From Hysterium pulicare CBS 123377 (Eukaryota > Ascomycota > Dothideomycetes > Hysteriales > Hysteriaceae), in the NCBI GenBank assembly GCA_000467715.1, contig AJFK01000483.1:1-20682 (forward strand): DNA of 20,682 nt. Direction: 5' to 3'. The translations under genes and the position numbers were made by a program. The notes beneath the pieces are model-generated. The model saw nothing but the letters and a program-made list of their open reading frames with translations. It made no database searches and had not been told where the DNA came from. Below are positions 1-9,732 of this stretch, piece after piece. The stretch's first letter is position 1; each line of letters begins with the position of its first letter.

Positions 1-3000
1 ACGACTCCCGCTGCCCGCGACGAGGCTCGACATCGCAGTGCATCGAGCAATGGGAACGAAGCCGCTGCAGGCACCGAGCAGGAATCCGAGGAGGAAGAAG
101 AGGACGACGACGACGATGCAGATGAAGAGCCGAAGCTGAAATACGCACGGCTGACTGGGAATCTTGGGGCTGTATATCGGAACGGAGACTCCACGAGCTC
201 GTTTATGGTTGCTGGAGATAAAATGGTACGGCGCATAGCTTCCATGGAGCCGAACGAATGCTAAATGCTGCGTAGATTATGGGAACGCATAATGGAAATA
301 TCGTGAGTTTAAAAGGAAGCTCCTTTTGAGCAACACGAGGTCTTGGTCCTAATCTTAGTACAGCATGTTCTTACTATTCCATCGTTTCAATCTTTACGAC
401 TATATAACGCGCATTCAGCGTCAATTACTGCTGTATCCGTTTCCCCATACCCACCTCCTTTACCGACCGCGAGACCGGAGCTTGCCAACAATAGGCCCCT
501 GGAGCCACCAAAAACTCCTCAGAAAGCATCTTCCGGAGCTAGCGCCTCGACATCGTCCCCGCGAACTCCACGCCAACCTCCAGTGCCTGCTATCCCATCG
601 AACCAAATCTATATCGCAACCTCGTCAATAGACGGACATGTCTGTGTATCGTCTTTAGTGGATACGAAGGATGTTACGCTACGGAATTTCGCCCGCCCTG
701 TGCAAGCTGTAGCCCTTTCTCCGGACTACAAGTCGGATAAGACGTACCTTTCAGGAGGTTTGGCTGGAGACCTGATTCTCACTAGTGGTGGTACGCCTGG
801 TGTCCGCTCTAATGCTAATACTAATAACGCTACCGCCGCCGCTCAAGGATGGCTTGGTGCTATCGGACTGGGATCAAACACTGGGAGGGACACCGTTCTG
901 CATTCTGGCGAAGGTAGTATCAGTACTATCAAATGGTCCCTATCTGGAAAATTCGTGGTCTGGGCCAACGAACATGGCATCAGGATCATGCGAACAAACA
1001 TCAATCTAGATAGCGCCGATTCTGAATCTGCCTGGAAGCGAATAGGATTTATTGATAGGCCAAACCGTCGTGCTTGGGAAGAAATGGCTGGGGTGTGGAA
1101 AGCTCGCGCTGAATGGGTTGACGACAAAAGTCTTGAGTCCGACGAAGATCCTATCATCAGTGCGAACGGCACTAGTAACATGCTAGAAAAGAAAGATGAT
1201 GCGTCACTACCGCACAAAAGATCTGGCAAAGAGCATACTGGAGCAAAGAAAAAGCGTGTCGAGAAGCTTGTCATCGGCTGGGGAGATGCAGCTTGGGTTG
1301 TTCATGTGAACCCCGGAGGAGCTGGGGTTGGTAAGAACGTTGGTGAAAGATCCGTCGGAAGTGCCGACATTATTCATTTGTAAGGCAATTGCTCGCCCAC
1401 CATGTATTTCACCACTAACCACTTATATTATAGCCTTCGATTCGAAGATTGTATCATTTCTGGCATATCGCTCTATACCCCTTCTTTGCTGCTTATTCTT
1501 GCATATCGAACCCGCGACGACGACAACAACCCTATTAGTCCAAATGAGAACACCCCGACGCGAGGAATACGAAGACGACACAATGGACTTTCTCCGGAGC
1601 TGAAGCTCATTGATGCAGCGACATCGGATGAAGTCGAAGTCGATGCATTGAGTGTTAGCAGGTTTGAATCACTTGCTGCTGCTGATTATCATCTTAGCAC
1701 CTTATATGTGCCGCATCCAAAAGCCATGACTCCGGCGCAACGAGGTGCACTGGAGGCCCTTGGGGGAGGGATATGGGATGCAGGCCTCAGTGCAGCACGG
1801 ATATTCAGTTCTGGAGCAAGCGTTATCAGCATGCCCAGCAGTGGTGATAATGTCCAGAGGGCTCCGTCTATAGGATCTGCTAATGCCGGTAAATCACCTG
1901 CGACTATCCCAGGAAAGCGAGCTCCAGAGCCTCATCCGGCTGCAGCTAGCGCTGGGTTGAAAATATTCATCCAAAGCCCCTATGACTGCGTGCTTGCCGT
2001 CAAGCGAGATCTAGCGGATCACTTCAATTGGGAAATAGAACACGAGAATTACAAAGATGCTTGGGAGCTCATCGATGACCATCCAGAGATCATCGCTGCC
2101 TCAGTCGACCGTCCTTTGGATGGATCTCCATCCAGTACGCCCTCAAGGGCACAAGGCAGCCTGGTCGACTTCTTTGCAGATGATTCAGCATCTCAAACGA
2201 CCATATCGGGTAACCGAGCACACAATTCTGCTGTTGAGAAAGAAAAACGACGGATAGGAGACTTATGGGTGCAACAACTCGTCAATGCGAGAGACTGGTC
2301 CACGGCAGGCAAAGTTGCTGGGCGAGTTCTGGGCACCTCCGCAAGATGGGAGCATTGGGTATGGAAGTTCGCTCAAGCTAACCACTTCGATGAAATTACG
2401 CCGTACATTCCGACCAAACAAATGCAACCGCCTCTCCCTTCTATGGTCTATGAAGTCGTCTTGGGTCACTACATCATTCATGATCGACTACGCTTCAAGC
2501 AGTTGATGGAAGAGTGGGACACGGACCTCTTCGATATCCATAGCATTGAGGAAGCCATCAAGAGCAAGCTCTCTGCACCCGATGTGACCGAAGACACTGT
2601 CGAAGGTGGCGAACAAGGCAGAGATTGGCGGATACTACAAGATGCATTGGCTAAGTTATACTTGGCTGATGGTCACCACAGAGAAGCCTTGAAGTGCTAT
2701 ATTCGACTACAAGATGCAGAGGCGGTCATGGGCTTGATACAGGATTTCCACCTGCTGGAAGCTGTTAGGGATGATATCCCTGGCTTCATTCTTCTCCGCG
2801 TCTCAAAAGAACAGATGGACTCTGCACCGTTGAGCGAACTAGAGGAAGCTTCCGCAGAAGCAATACACCTCCTAGTTGACGAAGCCTATCGTGGCATTGT
2901 CCCGGCTGCCGACGTTGTGGAGCAACTGCAAGAGAAAGGTCTCACCTTTCAACCATTCCTGTTCCTCTACCTTCGTGCGCTTTGGAAAGGCGAAGGAAAC

Positions 3001-4169
3001 CAACATAAGGCCAAGACGGCCAAAGAACGTGTTGCAGCAGATAGACTAGCAGCAGATGGAAAGGTCATTGCCGAAGATTTCGCCGACCTGATCGTGGAGC
3101 TCTTTGCTGAATACGACCGGCCATTACTCATGACATATCTGCGAAGTTCTCAAAGCTATAATCTCGATAAAGCCACGGCTATTTGTGAACGCAGAGAATA
3201 TATCCCAGAGCTAGTGTAAGTTTTCATGGTGTCTTTGTTTTATCCGCGCCTAACATATCATCCAGTCATATCCTCTCCAAAACCGGCCAAACAAAACGCG
3301 CCCTCTACCTCATCATTGATAAGCTCGCCGATGTCTCTTTTGCAATCTCCTTTGCAAAAGAGCAAGATGATCGCGACCTATGGAACGATCTGCTAGAATA
3401 CTCGATGGACAAACCTCGTTTCATCCGCGGTCTTCTTGAAGAAGTCGGCACAGCAATTGATCCCATCCAGCTCGTACGACGAATTCCAGAGGGTCTCGAG
3501 ATTGAAGGCTTGCGAGAAGGAATTGGTCGAATGGTCCGAGAATACGAAATCCAATCTAGTATCTCTGAAGGTGTGGCCAAAGTTCTAAGAGGTGAAGTAG
3601 CTCAAGGAATGGACATACTCCGTGCAGGCCAAAAACGAGGCGTCAAGTTCGAAGTCGTGCCGTGCGATGATAACGACGATAGCAAACCCCTGAAACAGGC
3701 AAAACGTGTTGAACCCAAAGCTGTAGATCCTGTCACGGCTGTTAACGCCTTAACAGACGACGCTACGTCTACTACACCCGCAGGCCTTCAAACTGAACCA
3801 TCCCCACCAGCTCCGCCTTCTGGCGACGCACAGCCCGGTCACTGCTCGAGCTGCCACCACGCTTTCGCGCTCCCCACCTCTGACGATGCAGAAGTTACTG
3901 AAGGTATTATCCCACATAGTCGCGACACCCTTGTTGGATTTGCCTGTGGCCACATATTCCACCTCTCTTGTCTTCTACCTAAGACATCAGCTTCTGCCTC
4001 CGTGGCTGCTACACTCCAGGCAAGGTTGGCAGCCGATGCGGACGACTACGTTTGGAGACGCAGTGTTGGAGCTAAGGTGGCGCATGCGCATGTCATTAAG
4101 GCGGCGATCGGGAAAGGATGTGTTGTTTGTCGAGAGAGGGAGGCTGCTGTTGGGGACGAGGATAGCTGA
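1..4169 (+). CDS. VPS41: Vps41, HOPS vesicle-tethering subunit (5' partial)
   Basis: Vps41 is a subunit of the HOPS complex, which tethers membranes for fusion with the vacuole/late endosome downstream of the Rab7/Ypt7 GTPase and takes part in the AP-3 route. The visible exons are 1-225, 276-302, 364-1379, 1434-3215 and 3266-4169, joining in frame to 1317 residues and a TGA. Introns are 50, 61, 54 and 50 bp with GT...AG ends. The frame is open from base 1, so the start Met lies outside the window. Order: an acidic stretch of Glu/Asp (about residues 26-43), a WD40-type beta-propeller (KLKYARLTGNLG, MGTHNGNIHVLTIPSF, VVHVNPGGAG), a central alpha-helical CHCR region (DAWELIDDHPEI, IPTKQMQPPLP, EREYIPEL-like), and a C-terminal RING-H2 with C1210, C1213, C1244, H1246, H1249, C1252, C1302 and C1305 (visible numbering). 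No break is seen. Identification rests on recognised family sequence; intron borders are inferred from frame continuity. Confidence 0.95.
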
Positions 4170-4570
4170 TGGGCGGTGTGGTATACATACCCATATTCTC
4201 TGTGAATCTATTGGATATTGATTTGTACAGCTATTTCATTGGACAGTCTATGGGATTGGCTGCATTTCAGGGCGTTGGCGTGTAGAGAGACCAGGTCATG
4301 CTTGAGTGAGAGGTTGGGAAATTCCTGGTTTGATAAGAATAGTGGAATTGGAAATCTAATTGCACACGAAGCCTTTCATTCAGCTATTCGGCAAAGGAGA
4401 ATAACGAACCCGCAACTTGGTCATCGAATTTCCGTGTAGAAGAAAAATACGGATGGATTACTCAGCCGGCGGTGCAACATTCTGCTTACAAATCGGTCCG
4501 GGGATGAGCTCCCGACTTCATCTCTTCGCCGAGTCTCACCTGAGTACTTATTTTTGGTGGGGTTGATCCT

Positions 4571-4594
4571 GATCACGATCACGATCACGATCAT
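4571..4594. repeat. GATCAC hexanucleotide microsatellite, four units
   Basis: Three exact GATCAC units are followed by one GATCAT unit. The tract carries a series of GATC sites, lies in non-coding DNA 16 bp upstream of the TCGGAA palindrome, and could vary in copy number between strains. Confidence 0.85.
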
Positions 4595-4609
4595 GGAAGG
4601 TCAGAATAG

Positions 4610-4691
4610 TCGGAACAATTCCGAGTCCGCTTTGAACCCAGTGGAAGATATAAAATCGCTGTTTCAATAAGATCTACGTAAGCATTTACGT
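4610..4691 (+). promoter_or_regulatory. Candidate core promoter: two perfect palindromes flanking a TATA box
   Basis: Three elements occur within 82 bp. TCGGAACAATTCCGA (4610-4624) is a perfect inverted repeat that reads CGG-N7-CCG, the form bound by Zn(II)2Cys6 binuclear-cluster regulators. TATAAAA lies at 4649-4655. ACGTAAGCATTTACGT (4676-4691) is a perfect six-base inverted repeat with a four-base loop; its TTACGT half-sites resemble bZIP (Yap/ATF-like) sites. An ATG follows at 4711. The elements are seen directly; their function as a promoter is inference. Confidence 0.4.
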
Positions 4692-4710
4692 TCGAGCAGA
4701 GCTAAATTGT

Positions 4711-4845
4711 ATGCTGAACTACCAAGACTATCGCTTCATCTTCACTCTTACGGTGCCGATCTTCACAGGTGTTTTAACTACAGGCCCACACTTTCGGGGA
4801 GGTAGGCTGGCCGACTGGCACCAAGTATTTGGACAATGTTGCTAA
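4711..4845 (+). CDS. Possible small ORF of 44 residues downstream of the palindrome cluster
   Basis: An ATG 20 bp after the second palindrome opens a 44-codon frame ending in TAA. The peptide begins MLNYQDYRFIFTLTVPIF and has a hydrophobic stretch at about residues 8-23, which could be a signal peptide or membrane segment. It ends in two Cys residues. The frame contains a possible intron donor (GGTAGG at about 4801) and a CTAAC-type branch site at 4842-4846, with a CAG acceptor further on, so the true product could be spliced and differ at its C-terminus. I recognise no family. The frame is short enough to occur by chance; only the promoter-like context raises it above background. Confidence 0.2.
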   Translation: MLNYQDYRFIFTLTVPIFTGVLTTGPHFRGGRLADWHQVFGQCC

Positions 4846-6701
4846 CGGCTCCTCAACGAGAGACACGACATCATTCGATCCTCAGTGTCTGCAAGTCACA
4901 CAGGTGGCATGTAATGGTTAGTTCGTAGGCCACTCCCGCGGTTTCACCTTCATCGCTTGCCTTTTGGGTCATCTTCGGCCTCTCCTCTGGCTCCCTTTTC
5001 GAATATTAAGCATCCTCTCAAAGCGCAAGGAAACCCATTAATGCACAGCATTGTGAGATTCCTTCTACATCTAATCAAGTTCACTCCTTATCCCACTCGA
5101 TTTCCTTTCCACTAGACAGTGCAAGATCAACATATCCAATCAGCGTCTACCTGCCGAGGATGACGGTATTCGGTGGATGCAAGCAACAAGCGAGAATGCG
5201 GTGCCTTTCGAAGTCGGATCAGACAAGTTGAGGACGCCACTAGTACACAAAGTGAGGTATATGAGTCAGCCAATATCCAGGCATTCGCGGCTAAAGCGGA
5301 TCGACGGATTTCTGTCAATTGGCCGGTGGGCAACGACAGCTAGAAGGACGTTGGCACAGGCGAACTGTACAGCCTCATCTCGAAGTATAAGCTGCATGAC
5401 AATGGCTTCTCGATCTGAAGCTACTGGCTGGATTCAAGGTTTCCCATGTATGTCGGTCACTTCCGTTTCCAGCTGACCATTATCAGTGTCGGAATTGATT
5501 ATGTGCCAAGCTGAAAGGCCCGAGTCGATTAAGTTCCTTTTCTCTGAGAAATGAAAGCGATTCAGAGGAAATCCTTGGTGATAGTATATACAAGGCATCA
5601 CCTTCTTCCGCTGATTCAAACACCCTCCTCATAAGGGGCGGAGAAAAGCTCAGTAATCACAGTCGTTCCTAAATCTGAGTCCCAATCGGCTAAGAATTAC
5701 CCATAGCCGAACCTCCTCTTCTTCTCGCTCCTCCCCCTCTTCTCCTTATAGCTTCAACCTCCGCATAATAAATTCACATTGGCAAGACACTTTGGTTGGA
5801 TTGACCACTCTTCAGTGTTACACCGAAGAAACCATATTCTACATGCTTGCATACTAATACGTTTCATCGGCTTTCACTCTATGACACTCTCTTCCTCTCT
5901 TCAAAGTTCAGACGGCCTCTAGTGCTAATCAGGGGGCAAGCATCAAGTAATTCCTCCAGCGTCTAGGTGGCCTCGGGGCAAGCCGAGACATAGTTTTCGC
6001 TCAACTCTGCTGCGATAGCCGATACTTTGCCAGTTGGCCCCTCTCATGCTTGAACCCGCGCCACCTCGAGATAGTGGACTAGGACACAAACATTTCGAAT
6101 TAAGACTCTGAATACGGTTGCCCCAGCTCTGCCCCCAGGATCCCTGTTGCATCTAGACACATCCAGACACCGCGTTTTAGAAGCCGAGCGGCAGTGCTCC
6201 AGCCTCCTGGACCCCTGACATCTGCTACCTGCCTCCACACCTCTGCTTGCTGGTGATATCTCGATTTGCCTGCCGAGATGGTCCTTCATGTGCTTAGTGA
6301 AGGTATTTTACTTCGGGATATCATTAAGCTTACCTCTGCCCTCTAATTTGCTACAATTGACTGCAACCTTTCCCCGTAGCATGTCTATCACGGAAGGTCC
6401 AGGGTCTGCCGTGCCTAAATAGATAAGCTTAGACTTATGTTGAACCACCTAAGCAGGCCACTTTCAACGGGGAGAGCGAAATAGCTAGGTACTTTCGAGT
6501 GGAGTAAGTTTCAGGCCGAACATATTCTTAACCTCGGCATGCTAAGTTTGCTATAGACAAAGCGAGATGAATCTATTTAAGTGCATCTAGACTTAGCTGA
6601 GAGCTATTTGAAGAGGCTAAAAGTGTAGGATGAGAGTAAGTATATAGTTCTCCCTACTTGCTGCCCCTTTACTTGAGTTAAACAAACCACAGAAAGACGT
6701 T

Positions 6702-6970
6702 AAGATGCCAGCGGTCGTTCCGCTCTTTCCGCTTGCTCTAAATAGTCTAGCCCCAACCGCCTTCGACGGCCTAAAAGCTACGTTCGCGCTTCCGACAGGT
6801 GCTGGCACACTCTCATAGATGTACCCCGGCGGCCTACTAAGGCCGGTAGCCTTCCTTTCCAAGAAGATGCCAACAGCCGAATGTAACTATGAGATATGGG
6901 ATAAGGAACTACTAGCGCGTTCGAAGAATGGCGACTAGAGCTGGCAGGAGGATGCCAGTAGTCGACCAAA
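6702..6970. repeat. Decayed segment with three GATGCCA-containing repeats
   Basis: Related motifs occur three times: AAGATGCCAGCGGTCG (about 6702), AAGATGCCAACAGCCG (about 6865) and AGGATGCCAGTAGTCG (about 6951). On the minus strand an 80-plus-residue frame without an ATG runs through the block (to 6617) and includes the phrase [16 protein letters not shown]. The segment resembles the remains of an internally duplicated element or gene fragment, but I cannot match it to a transposon family. Confidence 0.3.
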
Positions 6971-7064
6971 TAAGAATCTGTCAGATCGCCGGCCGTTTGA
7001 ACACATCATGACCACGAAAACTGAACCGTAGGCAAGCTAGATGCGCCGAATATTTGGCCAAGTT

Positions 7065-7145
7065 AAATCCAGGATTATCTATAGGTAATAGTATTTTGTT
7101 ATTTAATAAAATTAACTATAAATAAGAGCTTTAAATACAATTACT
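7065..7145. other. Very AT-rich, TpA-rich block
   Basis: From 7081 to 7140 only 9 of 60 bases are G or C. The block is rich in TA dinucleotides (runs such as TTATTTAATAAAATTAA). Such blocks in filamentous ascomycetes are commonly products of repeat-induced point mutation (RIP) or old transposon remains. No coding capacity is visible. Confidence 0.5.
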
Positions 7146-7585
7146 GCTTATGCGTGGTTAATTCTCTTCTTTAGGAGCATTGGTTATGGATTGAAGGTCA
7201 GATCACGTGACTTAGTTTCCGCATTTCCAGTGGCATCCAGTCAATAGTCTGCGTGTTCCACTAAGAACGGGTCGGACGCCGTACTTTGACTTAACACTAA
7301 CCAGAGTCACGCATACGACACAAGCCATCTTTAATTTCTTTGAAAACTGCTGTGTGCGGCCAATTTTCTTTATCTGATGAAAGAGTCCTATTGTTGAGGC
7401 TTGAGGTCTATTATCTTGGCGGAAGCGTACAAAAGCAATATCTGTATGTCAATCTTCTTTATTCTAAACATGTCCAGCATCCTGTACCCAAGCTACTGCT
7501 GAAACCTATGGCATCCTTTCCTTTTCTTTGTTAGATTTATAAGAAAGAAACTACCGCCTTTTAAACAAGCCTTTACTAAAATCGA

Positions 7586-7593
7586 TATAAAAA
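7586..7593 (+). promoter_or_regulatory. Candidate TATA box of the APH gene
   Basis: TATAAAAA lies about 50 bp upstream of the ATG at 7644, in an otherwise mixed-composition leader. The distance fits a fungal core promoter with a short 5' UTR. No other clear promoter element is seen nearby. Confidence 0.35.
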
Positions 7594-7643
7594 CGTACAG
7601 TTTTGCATTTGTTTGAATAAATCTTAGGGCAACGTTCTTCAAC

Positions 7644-8836
7644 ATGGTTACTAAATCTGCTCTTCTGGAAAAACATTTTCGCGCCAAATCCAGCAAAGAC
7701 GCCTTCGACATAGCTCGTCAGAATATGTTCAATCGGCCTTCTCTTCCTGTACAAAAGCTTACAAACCTTCCTATCCCATACTATGCACCAGATCTACCTA
7801 TCAGTGGGATTCCTAGTATTGAAGAGATTGTCGCTGCGAGAGAAACCGGTAATCTCGCTCATAACCCTACTTCAATTTGTCAAAACCACGTACATCGGGT
7901 GCGAGACGCTTTTGCAGTAAAATTCTCTCGCAGTCCCGCTATCTTTCAGGTAGTTTACATGTTTATCAATCTAAAGCCAGAAACCTTATAGTTTTTTAGG
8001 AAGCAGAGAATCTGCTTTTCCTTCAACAGAACTCAAATGTTCGGACACCTAAACTCTACGCGGCTTTTACCGACAACAAAGGGGACCCGCTTGGCTATGT
8101 TAGCGATAAAGCCTTTCTCGGAAAACGTGTTGAAGCGTCTCAGCTACCAGATTATCACTATTTAGTTTTGGAGTATATTTATGGCAGGAGCTGTAATAGT
8201 GTGAACTGGTCACAGCTGGATACCCAGACCCAGACCAAGATCTGTGCAAAAGTAGCTGAGCAACTACGCCTGCTTCGAGCCGTTCCGCCTCCAATGCCAA
8301 CATATTATGGCCGAGTTAACTATCAGGGATGGCTGTCGAGCTTCCCAATAGTGTGCCATGGCAGTATTGGCAAATACGACATGTGCGGTCCATATGATAC
8401 CTACAACAATTTTATCACATCCATATATAATGCAGCGGAGATTTCAGCGGTATTATCGGACCATTCGTCGAGTGAACTCAACCCCCGACCGAAGCTGCTC
8501 CTAACCAACCTCATGGATACTTTACGTACTTCGACAGGCCAAAAGCCTAGATTAACACACTTAGATCTAAAGGTTGAAAATTTTGTCGTTCAAGAAGTTA
8601 TTTCGAAACAGGAACATCAAGAAAAAGAATATTCTGTTGTTATTGTGGACTGGGAATGTCTTGGGTGGATGCCCACTTGGGTAGAAGCTGCAGGTATACT
8701 TCTACGTGGACCGATAAAGCAAGAGGATTCTGACCTTTTCAATTGGGAACTCTCCCAAGGGATTACCCCATTTCATCATGCAACAGCAGAGTATTTTCGG
8801 TTATGTTCTGATTATGCTCTTTGTACAACCCATTAG
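7644..8836 (+). CDS. APH-family phosphotransferase (kinase-like fold), intact
   Basis: The product is a 380-residue protein of the aminoglycoside phosphotransferase/choline kinase-like family (APH, PF01636 type), which is expanded in filamentous ascomycetes; substrates are mostly unknown. Exons are 7644-7949 and 8000-8836, separated by a 50-bp GT-AG intron that lands between FAVKFSRSPAIFQ and EAENLLFLQQ. Visible motifs: a family-typical GIPSIEEIVAARE start of the N-lobe (about 55), K93 in AVKFS as the likely ATP-binding Lys, an acidic helix after it (E103/E105), LVLEYIYG as hinge (157-164), the Brenner-type catalytic motif HLDLKVEN (H289, D291, N296), and VDWECLGW with D319 as the metal-binding Asp. 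No internal stop or frameshift is present, although the flanking DNA is decayed and repeat-rich. The ATG is preceded by a TATA-like box. Despite the family name, there is no basis to infer antibiotic resistance; the true substrate is unknown. Confidence 0.85.
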
Positions 8837-8999
8837 TATATTTTCTTTAAATAATTTATTTCATGCGTCAAAATATTCCTGAAGTGGATCTAATGAGCCA
8901 AATTTAAAAAGACTGTTAAGATCAGAGTACGCTGGATCCGGGGGTTATACCCGATATTTAATTTCCGTTCAATGAACCATTCTCTGTCGAAGTTCCCCT
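8837..8999. other. Short AT-rich spacer between convergent frames
   Basis: This spacer separates the APH stop codon from the stop codon of the minus-strand frame at 9000. It is AT-rich near the APH end (TTTCTTTAAATAATTTATTT), which would suit a 3' UTR and polyadenylation region. No other feature is visible. Confidence 0.4.
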
Positions 9000-9287
9000 C
9001 TACTCATTGGTCGATGTAAACCATACACGAGGCAAGCCTACTACTATCCGTTCAACGCAAGCATGAAAATCCTCTTGTGGGATGGGGTATGTCTGCGGAC
9101 ACATGCGATAGAACTGAATCCAAGGTCCTCTAAACCATCTAAGCGCTTGACCCAGCACGTCCGTGTCTGTTCCAGGAACGGTGTAGCTGTACATAGGGTT
9201 ACCGAAAACCCTGTCGTCCATTCTCCATCTCGGTACCTTTCTTGAGGAAGAGACCGAGTGTGGGTGAACGAGCGCGCAAAGACGCAT
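9000..9287 (-). CDS. Unidentified coding-like frame, 95 residues (possible gene fragment or terminal exon)
   Basis: An ATG-started frame of 95 codons ends in TAG at 9000-9002. Its composition is protein-like, with many aromatic residues and Pro/Gly turns (FGNPMYSYTVPGTD, ALRWFRGPWIQFYRMCPQ, IPQEDFHACVERIVVGLP). I recognise no domain. It lies tail-to-tail with the APH gene, 163 bp apart. A GGTACCGAG donor-like site near 9237 and an ACAG acceptor-like site near 9212 suggest that the N-terminal part could instead be split by an intron, making this the last exon of a longer gene. The DNA immediately upstream (above 9300) is repeat-rich and lacks an obvious further exon, so a truncated gene is equally possible. 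The opposite strand also carries a 60-codon frame with less protein-like sequence. Confidence 0.35.
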   Translation of the reverse strand: MRLCALVHPHSVSSSRKVPRWRMDDRVFGNPMYSYTVPGTDTDVLGQALRWFRGPWIQFYRMCPQTYPIPQEDFHACVERIVVGLPRVWFTSTNE

Positions 9288-9360
9288 CTAAGCTATTAGC
9301 AAAACTTGTAACTCTTTGCTAGAAGAGATGGAAGCAGGATCAAATAAGAAGATAATGCTA

Positions 9361-9420
9361 GAGAGGGGCTAGAGAGCCCAACGGCTTTGAAGTCCATGTA
9401 ATAAGACTACAATAAAGCCT
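9361..9420 (+). repeat. Outlying partial copy of the ~185-bp repeat
   Basis: The segment GCTAGAGAGCCCAACGGCTT with its continuation to about 9408 matches the head of the array units that start at 9733. It lies 372 bp upstream of the first full unit, about two periods, with unrelated sequence between them. Confidence 0.5.
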
Positions 9421-9508
9421 TCTTTTAAGGATAAAGGTTCTATAAAGTTGAAATTGACTTGTTATCAAAATAACTAAACCTTCTATAAGTATATCAAGAA
9501 CTCCTAGG

Positions 9509-9667
9509 CTTCCCAACCTGGATCATTCAGACGCTCGATCAACCTTCCAAGCCATCAAAGAAGTTGGGTTTTCGGCAATTCATTGGTGGAAGCCGCGTTC
9601 AGCCTTGAAACTGTGGCAAAACAATAAAATACTTGAGGTGCATCGTTTCAACAATCCAGATCTCTAG
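9509..9667 (+). pseudogene. Coding-like fragment of 52 codons between repeat units
   Basis: A frame with no Met reads LPNLDHSDARSTFQAIKEVG and continues to HRFNNPDL followed by TAG at 9665. It is preceded by TCCTAG, an acceptable intron acceptor. The sequence looks more protein-like than its surroundings, but I do not recognise it. It occupies the place where a unit of the ~185-bp repeat would be expected. It could be a captured terminal exon or part of a decayed gene; chance is not excluded. Confidence 0.25.
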
Positions 9668-9732
9668 TTTCATAGAAAGACTATTGTTTATTTCTACTAG
9701 AGCTAGAACTAGGACTCAATTATAAGAGATTA

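Larger units (their letters stand above)
4170..7643. other. Gene-poor left half of the island between VPS41 and the APH gene
   Basis: This 3.5 kb stretch follows the VPS41 stop codon and contains no gene I can identify. It includes a GATCAC microsatellite (4571-4594), a palindrome/TATA cluster followed by a 44-codon frame (4610-4845), pyrimidine-rich tracts near 5070-5110 and 5710-5760, a decayed-looking segment with short repeats (6700-6970), a very AT-rich block (7081-7140) and an isolated CACGTG E-box near 7203-7208. Open frames here are short, and none shows a domain I recognise. The sequence reads as old intergenic or accessory DNA containing decayed elements; that interpretation is inference. 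Confidence 0.6.

Noticed and set aside
843-1274. 143-codon minus-strand frame
   Set aside because: It is antisense to VPS41 exon 3, which carries the recognised protein.
5941-6300. Possible tRNA or 5S rRNA gene (GGTTCAAGC-like motif on the minus strand near 6050)
   Set aside because: The B-box is incomplete and no matching A-box or cloverleaf stems were found; no 5S-like sequence was recognised.
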